Under the pieces are notes generated by a model that had not been told where the DNA came from, did no database searches, and saw nothing but the letters and a program-made list of their open reading frames with translations. The position numbers and the translations under genes are program-made. Positions 6,943 through 15,657 of a stretch of DNA of 33,725 bases are shown here, piece by piece. The DNA is taken from IMG/VR virus record IMGVR_UViG_3300028392_000188, positions 1-33,725 of that record, one strand, 5' to 3'. The first letter of the stretch is position 1. Each line of letters begins with the position of its first letter. The stretch is from a virus.

Positions 6943-8465
6943 TGGGTGCATTACCAGCAGTATTTGTTGAGCTAAAAGCCAACATTAGTCAATTCTCTGC
7001 CAAGATGGGCGAAGCAAACGCCGAAATGCAACACCTTCAAAAAAAGGGTGAAGTCTCATTCGCCAAGTTGGGTGCAGTTGCTAAAACTGCCCTTCTTGGT
7101 GTTGCAGGTTTGGCCGCTGGTGTTGCTATTGCCGGTGTCGAGATGGCTGATAAGTTTGAGAAGTCTCACGCGAAGTTAGAAACCGCGCTGAAAAATGGTG
7201 GCACTTCTTACGAGGAATATGCGACACAGATTCAGGCGGCCACGGACGCTCAAGCAAAGTTGGGTTTCAATTCGGCTGAGACTGAATCGGCGTTGGCTAC
7301 TTTAACAACATCGTTGAAGGATCCAAAGGTTGCCCTGAAAGATTTGTCGCTCGCGGCTGACCTTGCCAAATATAAAAACATCGACCTGACAACCGCTTCG
7401 ATTGCGGTTGCTAAGGCACAAGAAGGCAACCTGCGACCGTTGAAGCAACTTGGTATTGACTTGCCAGTTGCTGCCGGTGGTGCGCTCAAACTTCAAACTG
7501 CCACAGACAAACTTCATGCTGCACAAGATAAGTTGCAACAGGTTATGGCTGATCCGAAACATACGGTGAAACAACTAACTGACGCACAAGACAAACTTGT
7601 CAAGGCTCAGAAAAAAGTCAACGATGTTTCAACCGCTGGCAAAGACATCATGGACGGACTCACCAAGGCTATTGGTGGTCAGGCTGCTGCCGCCGCCGAT
7701 ACTTTCGGTGGGAAGATGGAAGTACTCAAGTCACAAGTTGAAAATGCTTTAACCACTATCGGCCTAGCACTTATGCCAGCCCTAATGACTTTGGCGGATT
7801 ATCTGACAAAGCATGTTGTTCCAATGGTTAAGGGATTCGCTGACGGTCTAGGTGGCGTGAAAGATAAGTCTGACAATGCAGCCGAAGGCGCGAAGAATTT
7901 CGGAACAGAGATTCGCAACATCGTCAAATTTATTGCGGACAACAAAACCGTGTTTGAAGTATTTGGAAAGTCTATTGCCGCGGCGTTCTTGGTTGGCAAG
8001 GCTGCGACCGCAGCTTCTTCGTTGGTGACTGCCCTGAAACTTATCCGCGGTGCATTCGCAACCACAACTTTAGTCGCAGCAACAACCGCAGAAGCCGAAG
8101 CGGCAGCGACTGGCGGTGCTTCACTATTAGCCGCGACTCCTGCCATTCTTGCCCTTGCCGCGTTCTTTGGAACGGCAATCTTTAGTCTTGCAGGTTCTGG
8201 CCCATCACAATCAGCAATCGAAGCCAACAAGGCTCGTGGCGGTTTCCGTGGTCGGGGTAATGTCCCGACTCCATTAGATACAACCGGGCGTTCGTATGGT
8301 CACCTTTCAAACTTCATCGGCCCAACAAGCGGTTCGGGTATGAATGTTCAAATCCATGTTGCCGGTTCGGTAATTCACGAACGCGACTTGGCTGTAACGG
8401 TTCGAGATTCAATTGCGCAAATGATGAGACGCACAGGAAACAATCCTGCAATCTTGGGGGTCTAA
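6942..8465 (+). CDS. Tape measure protein
   Basis: 507 aa. It sets tail length and lies inside the tube before DNA release. The N-terminal part is helical (VELKANISQFSAKMGEANAEM). A hydrophobic segment follows (LLGVAGLAAGVAIAGV, about residues 51-66), then coiled-coil Ala/Lys/Gln repeats (KLHAAQDKLQQV, then QLTDAQDKLVKAQKKV). A second group of hydrophobic segments lies at about residues 345-425, and a C-terminal domain holds VQIHVAGSVIHERDL. At roughly 0.15 nm per helical residue this predicts a tail near 75 nm, a short siphovirus tail. Position and composition make the call firm. Confidence 0.88.
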   Translation: MGALPAVFVELKANISQFSAKMGEANAEMQHLQKKGEVSFAKLGAVAKTALLGVAGLAAGVAIAGVEMADKFEKSHAKLETALKNGGTSYEEYATQIQAATDAQAKLGFNSAETESALATLTTSLKDPKVALKDLSLAADLAKYKNIDLTTASIAVAKAQEGNLRPLKQLGIDLPVAAGGALKLQTATDKLHAAQDKLQQVMADPKHTVKQLTDAQDKLVKAQKKVNDVSTAGKDIMDGLTKAIGGQAAAAADTFGGKMEVLKSQVENALTTIGLALMPALMTLADYLTKHVVPMVKGFADGLGGVKDKSDNAAEGAKNFGTEIRNIVKFIADNKTVFEVFGKSIAAAFLVGKAATAASSLVTALKLIRGAFATTTLVAATTAEAEAAATGGASLLAATPAILALAAFFGTAIFSLAGSGPSQSAIEANKARGGFRGRGNVPTPLDTTGRSYGHLSNFIGPTSGSGMNVQIHVAGSVIHERDLAVTVRDSIAQMMRRTGNNPAILGV

Positions 8466-8468
8466 CTA

Positions 8469-9917
8469 ATGTCGCTGTATGACGGCACCAACGGCCCACT
8501 AATCAAGGTTTATGTTGACAATGCTGGGTTGACCCCAAGCGCGTTCGTGTTGGGCGTTTCTACACTTGCGCCGAATACTTCCATTTTTGTTTTGTCGGCT
8601 GTTGGTAATGGCACAACCATTGTTTTCACTTGCACCAATTCATTTACCGTTGGTCAAACAGTAAAGGTGACTGGACTAACTACTGCAACAGGCGTGAGCC
8701 TGAATGGAACGTACATCATCAGCTCGCGCAATGCGACGACTTTCACAGTGTCTAGCACCAAGGTTGGAACAACAGGTGGCAGCGGTTTAGCAGTTGTCGG
8801 CGACCAGTTGACCACGAACACTCCATACACATCGCTTGTGCAGATTCCATCAACGGATGTGCGTAACATTTCTATTCGGCGAGGTCGTACCCGCGAAGAT
8901 CAAACTTTCCAACCTGGCACAATGACCCTTGAGTTGGACAACTGGACGGGCGTTTATGATCCACAAATGCTCAATTCAACGTGGTCACTTGGCACATATT
9001 CCTATTTCTCTGCTGGTCGTGCCATGCGCGTCACCGCCACTTGGTCGGGTGTTGAATACAATCTTTATTCTGGCTACATCGAGCAGATTGACATTGACCA
9101 AACTTTGAACCCAATTGTCACCATCACTTGCACCGACCTTCTGGCAACTTTGGGTTCAATAGATTTGACCGGAATATTCGGAACATCAACTGGTCTTGGA
9201 TATTATGGTTCAAGCGCAGTGTTTGCGGATTCTGTTTGTCGAGCTGCCAACATCAACCCGAACCTGTATTCCAACACTGGAACAACGGTTGCTTATGCTC
9301 AGGTAACAACTACCCAATCGGCTTATGACATTCTGCAAACTTTGGCAACTGGTCAGGGTGGTCGTTCATTCGTTGACCGTTCTGGTGTGTTCAGATTTCA
9401 GGATTACAACAACATCGTTCCAGGCTCGACATCGTTGACATTTAGCGATCAACGCACAAGCGCGACGATTGAATATGATGACATCGCAATTACGTCGGGC
9501 GCAAAGTATTTGCTCAACCAAGTCATTTTGACTGATTCTGCCGGATATTCAGTAACAGCAACGAATGGTTATTCTTCTCAGCAATATGGTTTGAGGTCTG
9601 CGGTTCTTTTGTCTTACGGCGGTGCGCTTGGTTTTTCAGCCACAGAATTTGGAACAATTGCCACTTATCTTGCCAACCATTTTGCAACACCGTCATATCG
9701 TGTGGATTCGATTTCGTTTGACTGTATGAACCTGAACGGTTTTGGTGGATCAGTGTGGGCAAACTTCTTGCCGTTAGAACTTGGTCAGCGGGTATCGGTT
9801 GCACGAACACCTATCTACACAACCGCCACAACTTATGACTGTCTAGTGCAGTCAATTAACCACGACATATCACCGACCGGTTGGCGGACTTCGCTCAACC
9901 TAAGCCCAGCAAATTAA
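8469..9917 (+). CDS. Minor tail / tail-tip hub protein with inserted beta domain
   Basis: 482 aa, directly after the tape measure, where distal-tail and hub proteins are encoded. Residues about 35-110 form a Thr/Val/Gly-rich beta insertion (Ig-like or carbohydrate-binding in appearance). After it comes VRNISIRRGRTREDQTFQPG and MTLELDNWTGVYDP, followed by SGYIEQIDID and VTITCTDLLATLGSIDL. This run is typical of siphovirus minor tail proteins that build the tip ring. The C-terminal half continues with repeated beta strands ending DISPTGWRTSLNL. The ATG at 8469 follows GGGGG closely. Receptor contact by the inserted domain is inference. Confidence 0.75.
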   Translation: MSLYDGTNGPLIKVYVDNAGLTPSAFVLGVSTLAPNTSIFVLSAVGNGTTIVFTCTNSFTVGQTVKVTGLTTATGVSLNGTYIISSRNATTFTVSSTKVGTTGGSGLAVVGDQLTTNTPYTSLVQIPSTDVRNISIRRGRTREDQTFQPGTMTLELDNWTGVYDPQMLNSTWSLGTYSYFSAGRAMRVTATWSGVEYNLYSGYIEQIDIDQTLNPIVTITCTDLLATLGSIDLTGIFGTSTGLGYYGSSAVFADSVCRAANINPNLYSNTGTTVAYAQVTTTQSAYDILQTLATGQGGRSFVDRSGVFRFQDYNNIVPGSTSLTFSDQRTSATIEYDDIAITSGAKYLLNQVILTDSAGYSVTATNGYSSQQYGLRSAVLLSYGGALGFSATEFGTIATYLANHFATPSYRVDSISFDCMNLNGFGGSVWANFLPLELGQRVSVARTPIYTTATTYDCLVQSINHDISPTGWRTSLNLSPAN

Positions 9918-9926
9918 GGAGTCACA

Positions 9927-10382
9927 ATGGCCGCAGGGTTCCCTTTGAAAACTACGTTTGCCGACGGCAACGTCTTGCCAGCTTCTGACCTGAACGACAT
10001 CAGCAACACTTTGCAATTGACCGGAACGTATCCTGACCAACTTGCACCGTTGGCCGCTGACGCTGTGCGCCGACCTGTTGCATTTGCGATGGTGTGTGGA
10101 CAGATTTCTGACGCTCGAACCTTGGCCGCAAATACTTTGGCAACTATTCCAATCACGGTTCCTGCCATTTACACTGCACGATTCACGGCTGCGCCAATCA
10201 TTACGGTCAGCAAGGCAAACCTTGCAACGAACACCAACCCAATTACGGTGTGGGTTTCAAGTGTGACCACTTCTGGTTTCAGTTTGAATTGCTTCAATCC
10301 GACGGCTGCTTCCATCACATATTCGGGACTTGCAATCGACTACATTGCTATTCAAGTCACCAGCGCGTCAGCGTCTGGCTGA
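9927..10382 (+). CDS. Minor tail protein (tip or receptor-binding candidate)
   Basis: 151 aa with an AAGGAG site before the ATG. The N-terminal segment FADGNVLPASDLNDISNTL is the short helix-turn motif found at the start of many tail-tip and fibre proteins, where it anchors them to the hub. The remainder is Thr/Ala/Ile-rich beta sequence without cysteine pairs that would suggest an enzyme. The small size suggests a trimeric knob or adaptor. Position after the hub gene and before the last structural gene supports a distal tail role. The receptor is unknown. Confidence 0.62.
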   Translation: MAAGFPLKTTFADGNVLPASDLNDISNTLQLTGTYPDQLAPLAADAVRRPVAFAMVCGQISDARTLAANTLATIPITVPAIYTARFTAAPIITVSKANLATNTNPITVWVSSVTTSGFSLNCFNPTAASITYSGLAIDYIAIQVTSASASG

Positions 10383-10410
10383 TAAGTAACTTCGAAGTAA
10401 AGGAAACAAC

Positions 10411-10662
10411 ATGGCCGTTCAGACTGCTCAATATACGGTTACGACAACCGCTTCCCAAATCATTCCCGACGGCATTTCAGCCGAGGAAGTCCATCTTCAT
10501 TGCGCTGGAACTGTTTACATTGGCAACTCTGCTGTCACTTCGTCGAATGGTTTGCGCATGGACAATGGCGACAAAATAACATTCAATGTTCACGGTCAAG
10601 GAATCTGGGCATGTACGTCCACCGGAACCAATACCATCTACTCGATGTGGATTGACAAGTGA
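10411..10662 (+). CDS. Small beta-rich structural protein
   Basis: 83 aa with AAAGGAAA before the ATG. It is Thr/Ser/Ile-rich, alternates hydrophobic and polar residues (VQTAQYTVTTTASQII), and has GTVYIGNSAVTSSNG and GDKITFNVHGQGIWACTSTG, which read as a compact beta sandwich or knob. It is the last gene of the tail-tip group, and its stop overlaps the next gene's GTG. A virion decoration or tail-tip knob is likely from place and composition. No family was recognised with certainty. Confidence 0.55.
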   Translation: MAVQTAQYTVTTTASQIIPDGISAEEVHLHCAGTVYIGNSAVTSSNGLRMDNGDKITFNVHGQGIWACTSTGTNTIYSMWIDK

Positions 10663-11012
10663 GTATCCCAGACTGGGCAACAACCGTGTCGGCTGTTCTT
10701 GCTGTTTGTGCGGTTGTTGGTGTGGTTGTCAGTCGCGCTTTCAAACATTGGCTTGGTGAACAATTCCACGAGCTGAAAGAATTGAAGCCCAATGGTGGCG
10801 GTTCCACCTATGACATTGTGCGCCAGGTGGCGATGGATACTTCACGCGCCGCGGTTGCTGCCGAACAGGCTGCGCAAACTGCTAAGGAAGCCCACGTGCA
10901 CATTGAAACAATTTTGGATCGCGTGTCTAACCTTGAACAAGTTGTCATTGCTTGGACTCCTAAGAAAATTGCACCGGTGAAAAAAACTGCTACCCCAAGA
11001 AAGAGAACCTGA
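10659..11012 (+). CDS. Membrane-anchored coiled-coil protein of the lysis cassette
   Basis: 117 aa from a GTG (10659) that overlaps the previous stop. An N-terminal transmembrane segment (VSAVLAVCAVVGVVVSRAF, about residues 10-28) is followed by an amphipathic helical region (LGEQFHELKELK, then AAVAAEQAAQTAKEAHVHIETILDRVSNLEQVV) and a Lys/Pro/Thr-rich tail. Its place immediately upstream of the holin suggests a lysis-timing or membrane-disrupting partner, comparable to one-TM proteins in many phage lysis cassettes. It has no spanin motif and no enzymatic residues. Confidence 0.6.
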   Translation: MSIPDWATTVSAVLAVCAVVGVVVSRAFKHWLGEQFHELKELKPNGGGSTYDIVRQVAMDTSRAAVAAEQAAQTAKEAHVHIETILDRVSNLEQVVIAWTPKKIAPVKKTATPRKRT

Positions 11013-11266
11013 TGTCTCAGATCAAAGAAATTGTTTTCCGCATGATTGCGGTGTGTATTGCCACGGCACTTGGAACCATTGGGGCGGGCTCATTGTTGGG
11101 TGTGGATGTGTGGAAGTCCGCTGGGTTGGCTGCCGTTCTTGGTTGCGCTGTGGTTCTTGAATCACTATCCCGCGCCTATTTGGGCGATGGTCAGATTACT
11201 GAAAAAGATATTGACAAGGCTTTCCAGAAACTTAATGAAGGCACCGACGAACAGGAAACAATATAA
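11012..11266 (+). CDS. Holin
   Basis: 84 aa. Two transmembrane segments are visible: IAVCIATALGTIGAGSLLG (about 12-30) and SAGLAAVLGCAVVLESLS (about 36-53). They are joined by a short VDVWK turn, and a polar C-terminal tail reads DGQITEKDIDKAFQKLNEG. Size, two-TM layout and charged tail fit holins that permeabilise the membrane and release the endolysin. It starts one base into the previous stop and ends overlapping the endolysin start, so the three lysis genes are translationally coupled. Confidence 0.72.
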   Translation: MSQIKEIVFRMIAVCIATALGTIGAGSLLGVDVWKSAGLAAVLGCAVVLESLSRAYLGDGQITEKDIDKAFQKLNEGTDEQETI

Positions 11267-11679
11267 TGGCACTTCCAATCAAGGGTGGCAAGGTAGGCAC
11301 ACCATATGGCAAAAAGGGTGCAGCCTGGTCTCACGGGATTCACAAAGGCGTAGATTTTCCGACGCCAGCAGGAACGGATGTTCTTGCGGTTGCTGACGGA
11401 GTTGTTGTCGGGATTGGGACTTGGGGTTCAGCCTTCGGTGTTCATTCGCTCATTGTGAAGCATGGAATCAATTGGGCTGTTTATGCCCATCTCATGTCCA
11501 CGCTGGTCAAGGTTGGCGACAAGGTGAAAAAGGGACAGCACATTGGCGAATCGGGCGGTCGTGCCGGTCATCCTGAAGACGGAAATGTCTTCGGCGAGCA
11601 CCTGCATTTCGAAGTCCAGAAAACTGCCAATTGGGCTTGGGACGGCCACGTTAATCCTGCCGCGCTTCTTGCCGGCTAA
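11266..11679 (+). CDS. Endolysin, M23 zinc endopeptidase
   Basis: 137 aa, a single catalytic domain of the lysostaphin/M23 type that cuts peptide bridges of peptidoglycan. Zinc and catalytic residues are visible: HxxxD as H26-D30 (GIHKGVDF), H75 in YAHL, and HxH as H112-H114 (GEHLHFEV). The core LAVADGVVVGIG and GDKVKKGQHIG strands are standard for the family. There is no signal peptide, so it depends on the holin just upstream for release. There is no separate cell-wall-binding domain, making this a minimal endolysin. The neighbouring PA14 protein might supply wall or glycan binding, but that is inference. Confidence 0.88.
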   Translation: MALPIKGGKVGTPYGKKGAAWSHGIHKGVDFPTPAGTDVLAVADGVVVGIGTWGSAFGVHSLIVKHGINWAVYAHLMSTLVKVGDKVKKGQHIGESGGRAGHPEDGNVFGEHLHFEVQKTANWAWDGHVNPAALLAG

Positions 11680-11686
11680 GTAACTT

Positions 11687-12778
11687 ATGAAACTGTTTGG
11701 GTGGCGACCGTTGCGTTTGGCGGCGGTCGCTTTCCTTCTTGGTTTGTGCATGTGGAATACACCTGCCACGGCTGACGTTCAACAGGGTTTGACGGTCGAA
11801 GTTTATTCTTTCGACCCACAATCAACCCCAGAACGCCAGCCTTATTTTTTGTGTTCGGACACAGTGGACACCGCTTGGACTTCGGCGTCACAGCTCAACA
11901 ATGATTGGGGCGGCGATGTTGTTGCAGGGTGTCAGGGTGACTTTGTTCTGATTCATTACCACGGCTACATCACCGCGCCGACCGATGGGACTGTGACGTT
12001 TCAGTCCATGGCCGATGACGGTTTCTGGATGTCTATTGGCGGGGAAACTGTCATCGACAACTGGACGCTCAAAGGTTGTTCGGGCGGTCAAGGAACGCAC
12101 GATTTCACCGCTGGAGTCAGTCAAGAATTTGACGCATGGTTCTACGAATACGCAGGCGGCGCTTGCAATGAATTGTTTTGGAATGACCCTACTGGTTGGA
12201 ACTTGGTTCCCGCCGAAGCGTTCACCACGGTTGCCCTTGAGCCAACCCCAACACCTGAGCCAACACCTTCGGATGTGCCAGTTGTTGTTCCTAGTGATAC
12301 GCCGGCGGGAACCCCTACCCCTGACCCCACGCCGTCGGATGTGGTGACCGATACGCCGACCCCTGATCCGACTCCTACGGATACACCAACCCCTGACCCA
12401 ACGCCGTCAGATACCCCGTCAGAGACTCCCACGCCTACCCAGTCGGATACACCAACGCCGACACCTACACCGTCAGAAACTCCCACGCCGACACCAACGC
12501 CGTCAGAAACTTTGCAGGTGTTGGCTAACGAAATAACACCCACGCCAGAACCAACGCCGACACCTGATGTGTCGGCAATGCCCGCGCCAATCACCGTTGA
12601 AATCTCACCGGGCTTGGCAAGGATTCCAGGGGTTAAACAGTTGGCCCACGCTCTCGCCGCTTTCATGAATGTCGGAAACGACATGACACCAGCCCAACGC
12701 AAACAAGCGCAACAGGTTACCGTGTCGGCGATTGTTGTTGGTCAAATCGCTTCAGCCCAAAGGAAGAACAAAAAATGA
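11687..12778 (+). CDS. Secreted PA14-domain protein with Pro/Thr-rich stalk
   Basis: 363 aa. A basic start followed by [19 protein letters not shown] is a signal peptide with a likely AxA cleavage near residue 29. Residues about 34-180 form a PA14/GLEYA-type beta domain, with the tell-tale [20 protein letters not shown] segment (paired Asp before a hydrophobic strand) and four to six cysteines that could form disulphides outside the cell. Then comes a stalk of PTPxPTPS repeats (nucleotides 12241-12570) and a C-terminal basic, helical region. There is no LPxTG anchor or TM segment. PA14 domains bind glycans or extracellular matrix. Encoded inside the lysis cassette, it could bind host surface glycan, aid lysis or block superinfection; function unproven. 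Confidence 0.72.
   Translation: MKLFGWRPLRLAAVAFLLGLCMWNTPATADVQQGLTVEVYSFDPQSTPERQPYFLCSDTVDTAWTSASQLNNDWGGDVVAGCQGDFVLIHYHGYITAPTDGTVTFQSMADDGFWMSIGGETVIDNWTLKGCSGGQGTHDFTAGVSQEFDAWFYEYAGGACNELFWNDPTGWNLVPAEAFTTVALEPTPTPEPTPSDVPVVVPSDTPAGTPTPDPTPSDVVTDTPTPDPTPTDTPTPDPTPSDTPSETPTPTQSDTPTPTPTPSETPTPTPTPSETLQVLANEITPTPEPTPTPDVSAMPAPITVEISPGLARIPGVKQLAHALAAFMNVGNDMTPAQRKQAQQVTVSAIVVGQIASAQRKNKK
12241..12570 (+). repeat. Pro-Thr-Pro repeat stalk (coding microsatellite-like)
   Basis: Short imperfect units encoding [12 protein letters not shown]-like peptides recur across about 330 nt inside the PA14 gene. Units vary in third positions, so this is a protein repeat rather than a recent DNA expansion. 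Such stalks hold a binding domain away from a surface. The antisense strand is open here only because of the repeat. Confidence 0.8.
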
Positions 12779-12960
12779 AATGGCTTGTCACTTACATTCG
12801 CGCCGTCACTGGTGAAACCTACACGTTGATTGGCTTGCTTATTGCCTATTTCACACTGGAAGGTTCAGCAAAGAAAGTCACAGGACTTCTTGTTTTGGTG
12901 GGTTCTTTGGTGTGGTTGGTGACGTTACCGGTCAGGGAATCGTCCGATGACGATGACTAA
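12775..12960 (+). CDS. Small two-TM membrane protein
   Basis: 61 aa, overlapping the PA14 gene by ATGA. Two hydrophobic stretches ([13 protein letters not shown] and [19 protein letters not shown]) flank a short polar loop, and the C-terminus is acidic (ESSDDDD). This could be a second holin or an antiholin, given its size and location at the end of the lysis cassette. No family motif is available, so the role is a context guess. Confidence 0.6.
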   Translation: MKWLVTYIRAVTGETYTLIGLLIAYFTLEGSAKKVTGLLVLVGSLVWLVTLPVRESSDDDD

Positions 12961-13012
12961 TGTCATGGGGTTGTCGTAGCCTTTTGTGTAGGTAATACCG
13001 AGAGGAAAACCA

Positions 13013-13267
13013 ATGGCATTGTTTGACGATTTGCAAATGGCAGGGGAAGGTCGTTTGCGTCCAGGCGTGAAATGCGTCGTTGGGCAACTTCTCACAAACC
13101 TCGATGATAAAGATCGTGGTGCGCTGGTCGCCGTACTTGATGAAAGTCAGGTTTCGGCGGCCAGCCTTTCGCGTTTGCTACACAATAACGGTCACAGCAT
13201 TTCCCACCATTCGATAAGCAACCACCGACGTCGTGCGTCGGGTACTGGTTGCCGGTGTGAGTTGTGA
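13013..13267 (+). CDS. Small HTH-like DNA-binding protein
   Basis: 84 aa with GAGAGGA upstream of the ATG. The C-terminal part (SQVSAASLSRLLHNNG, then HSISHHSISNHRRR) looks like a helix-turn-helix in which a site-specific recognition helix follows the SASxLSRLL helix, ending in a basic patch. The tail has two cysteines (GCRCEL). It overlaps the phosphoesterase start by GTGA, so the two are co-translated. I recall similar small proteins paired with phosphoesterases in actinophages, but have not searched. It may act as a regulator or as a DNA-loading partner. Confidence 0.55.
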   Translation: MALFDDLQMAGEGRLRPGVKCVVGQLLTNLDDKDRGALVAVLDESQVSAASLSRLLHNNGHSISHHSISNHRRRASGTGCRCEL

Positions 13268-14460
13268 CATTCAGCGACGACTTGACCAAGTTGACCAGCC
13301 CTGGACGGCAAGGTTCGGATATTAAGAAGTCCGACATCCCTGACGGCTGGCGACCATACATGGAACTTGGCAACGATGGCGGGGTGTTCGTTTCATTACC
13401 GCGCACCGCCGGCGACCTGCCTGACGCCGTTGACCTGTTTGCGGACTTTGATTTGGATCCTAATCAGTGGGTGGTCACTGGCGTTCGGCGTAGTCGGTGG
13501 CAACGCTGGGACGGGGAATGGTTGGAGTCGGCGCGGGTGTCGGTCATTCCTGCGTCGGTGGCGTCTGCGGTTGATGAATCTGATGTTGAGAAACTGATTT
13601 CGGCGGTGGCAAAATGGCGTCCGAGAACCACCGCCAAGCCACACACAGGCACGTTGAGCGCGGTTTATGCCATTGGTGATACTCAGTACGGGAAAGACGC
13701 TGGCGACGGTACAGAAGGCACAATTGCCCGCGTCATGACAGGGTTGTCAGGTTCACTTTCACGCCATAAAGAATTGACCAAACTAGGTCGCCCGATTGGC
13801 TCGGTTATCTTGCCACAGCTCGGCGACGCCATCGAGGGATGTGTCAGCCAGAATGGCAAAGTGTTAGGTCGTTCGGACATTCAAGCCCAGACAAGTCAGG
13901 TTCGAATCGGTCGGCGAATACTTATGGAATGGATCAAGGCATTCGCGCCACTGGTCGAAGAAGTGATTGTTCCAGTCGTTCCAGGCAACCATGACGAAAC
14001 CACCCGACAGACAATCACCGACCCAACGGACAACTGGCAGATTGACATTGTGAGCGCAGTCCAAGACGCTTGCGCCGAAAATCCTGCATTGGCTCACGTT
14101 GCTTTCCGATACCCCGAACGCGACAACTCAACCCTTGCCATAGACGTCAACGGACAAATCCTTGGCATGGCACACGGACACCAAATACGCGGTGGCGCGG
14201 CCAAGTGGCTACAAGCCCAAGCGTTAGGCAGCACGCCGGTCGGCAACGCCGACGTTCTGTTGACCGCGCACTTTCATCATTTCATCGCCCAGCAGATTGG
14301 GCCGAGATTGCACATCCAGATTCCAGCCAGCGATGGCGGTTCGGCATGGTATAGAAACACCAACGGTTTAGATTCACCGACTGGCATTGTGTCGTTTGTC
14401 ATGGGTGACGGTTATGATCCGCGCAGGGACTTGTGCGTACTAGAAGGGGAAACGCGATGA
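13264..14460 (+). CDS. Calcineurin-like metallophosphoesterase
   Basis: 398 aa from a GTG that overlaps the preceding stop. Metal-ligand motifs appear in the family order: GDTQ (D139, with Gln where the family usually has His), LGDAIEG (G187-D188), VPGNHDE (N242-H243), then AHGHQ and the late TAHFHH. An N-terminal region of about 125 residues without recognised motif precedes the catalytic core. Such enzymes hydrolyse phosphate esters, including nucleic-acid ends and cyclic nucleotides. The substrate is not deducible. Next to a methyltransferase and a DNA-binding protein, a DNA-related role is plausible. The D-x-H to D-x-Q change is worth noting. Confidence 0.8.
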   Translation: MTFSDDLTKLTSPGRQGSDIKKSDIPDGWRPYMELGNDGGVFVSLPRTAGDLPDAVDLFADFDLDPNQWVVTGVRRSRWQRWDGEWLESARVSVIPASVASAVDESDVEKLISAVAKWRPRTTAKPHTGTLSAVYAIGDTQYGKDAGDGTEGTIARVMTGLSGSLSRHKELTKLGRPIGSVILPQLGDAIEGCVSQNGKVLGRSDIQAQTSQVRIGRRILMEWIKAFAPLVEEVIVPVVPGNHDETTRQTITDPTDNWQIDIVSAVQDACAENPALAHVAFRYPERDNSTLAIDVNGQILGMAHGHQIRGGAAKWLQAQALGSTPVGNADVLLTAHFHHFIAQQIGPRLHIQIPASDGGSAWYRNTNGLDSPTGIVSFVMGDGYDPRRDLCVLEGETR

Positions 14461-15656
14461 CAACACCGTTCCAACTATTCAATGGCGATTGCCTTGAAAT
14501 TATGCGAGGGATGGACGACAACAGCATTGACTCCATTGTCACCGACCCGCCATATGAAATTGGATTCATGTCAGCCAAATGGGACAACACCGGAATTGCG
14601 TTCAACCCTGATTTGTGGCGCGAGGCTTTGCGGGTGCTCAAGCCAGGGGGACACCTATTAGCGTTTAGTGGTTCGCGTACTTATCACCGCATGGCCGTTG
14701 CTATCGAGGACGCTGGATTTGAAATCCGCGACCAGATCATGTGGCTTTATGGTTCAGGCTTTCCCAAGTCGCTAGATGTGTCAAAGGCGATTGACAAGGC
14801 AGCAGGAAGCAAAAGGGCTGTAATTGACGAAGTCAAGATTCGCAAAGACGATGGCACAAATTACGCACTCGGACATTCAGGCAACCTGACTTCGCTTGAG
14901 CCAATAACCACCGAAGCCCAACAATGGCAAGGCTGGGGAACGGCACTGAAGCCGGCGCATGAGCCAATTGTTCTGGCTCGCAAACCGCTCATTGGCACTG
15001 TCGCCGCGAACGTGTTGGAACATGGTGTCGGTGGGTTGAACATTGACGGGTCGCGGGTTGCTTCGGATGACGGATTTGAAAAGGCTTGGGATAAACCAGT
15101 CAGCACAAATATTTCTGCAACTGGTGGAAAGTTTATTAGTGAGGGAATTCAGCACACAGTTGACCTTTCAAACAATCGTCCAGTAGGGGGCCGTTGGCCA
15201 GCCAATGTCATTCACGATGGTTCGGATGAAGTGTCGGAACTATTTGGCGAACCTGCCCGTTTCTTCTATTGCGCGAAAGCCAGCAAGCGTGACCGCAACG
15301 AGGGACTGGACGGGTTCACCGAACGACAACCGGACGAGTCAAGAGAGGTTGGAAGCAAAAGGGGCAACAATCCAAGAAACCGAGGTGCGCAATCTGTCAC
15401 CAACTTCCACCCAACCGTCAAACCAACCGACCTCATGCGCTACCTGATTAAGTTGGTCACACCGCCAGGCGGAACAACTTTGGATCCGTTCATGGGTTCA
15501 GGCTCGACCGGCAAAGGCGCAATGCGCGAGGGTTTCAAATTCATTGGGATTGAGCAGTCCGCGGAATATCTGGAAATTGCCAAGGCTCGCATTGAGTACG
15601 AGCTGAACAAATCGGAACAGTTGGAAATCACCCGACGCTATTTGAAAGTAGATTGA
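14457..15656 (+). CDS. DNA methyltransferase (beta-class, N6-adenine or N4-cytosine)
   Basis: 399 aa from the ATG at 14457, which overlaps the previous stop (ATGA). The catalytic motif DPPY is at residues 30-33, early in the protein. The AdoMet-binding motif is near the C-terminus (LDPFMGSGSTGKGAMREGFKF). This order defines the beta class. A long middle segment (about residues 95-300) would be the target-recognition region. DPPY favours adenine-N6, though N4-cytosine is possible. With no restriction enzyme gene beside it, it is probably an orphan methylase protecting phage DNA from host restriction, or marking replication sites. Confidence 0.85.
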   Translation: MTTPFQLFNGDCLEIMRGMDDNSIDSIVTDPPYEIGFMSAKWDNTGIAFNPDLWREALRVLKPGGHLLAFSGSRTYHRMAVAIEDAGFEIRDQIMWLYGSGFPKSLDVSKAIDKAAGSKRAVIDEVKIRKDDGTNYALGHSGNLTSLEPITTEAQQWQGWGTALKPAHEPIVLARKPLIGTVAANVLEHGVGGLNIDGSRVASDDGFEKAWDKPVSTNISATGGKFISEGIQHTVDLSNNRPVGGRWPANVIHDGSDEVSELFGEPARFFYCAKASKRDRNEGLDGFTERQPDESREVGSKRGNNPRNRGAQSVTNFHPTVKPTDLMRYLIKLVTPPGGTTLDPFMGSGSTGKGAMREGFKFIGIEQSAEYLEIAKARIEYELNKSEQLEITRRYLKVD

Positions 15657-15657
15657 C

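Noticed and set aside
12241-12570. Possible CRISPR-like array of short repeats
   Set aside because: Units are short, contiguous and in frame, coding for PTP repeats. There are no spacers of even length.
12142-12702. Long reverse-strand open frame rich in Gly and Val
   Set aside because: It is the mirror of the Pro-Thr repeat of the PA14 gene. It has no ribosome site or plausible protein composition.
12971-12998. Candidate promoter TTGTCG-16-TAATAC before the HTH/phosphoesterase genes
   Set aside because: The start of transcription would fall inside the ribosome site at 13000-13006, leaving almost no leader. Read-through from the lysis genes is simpler.
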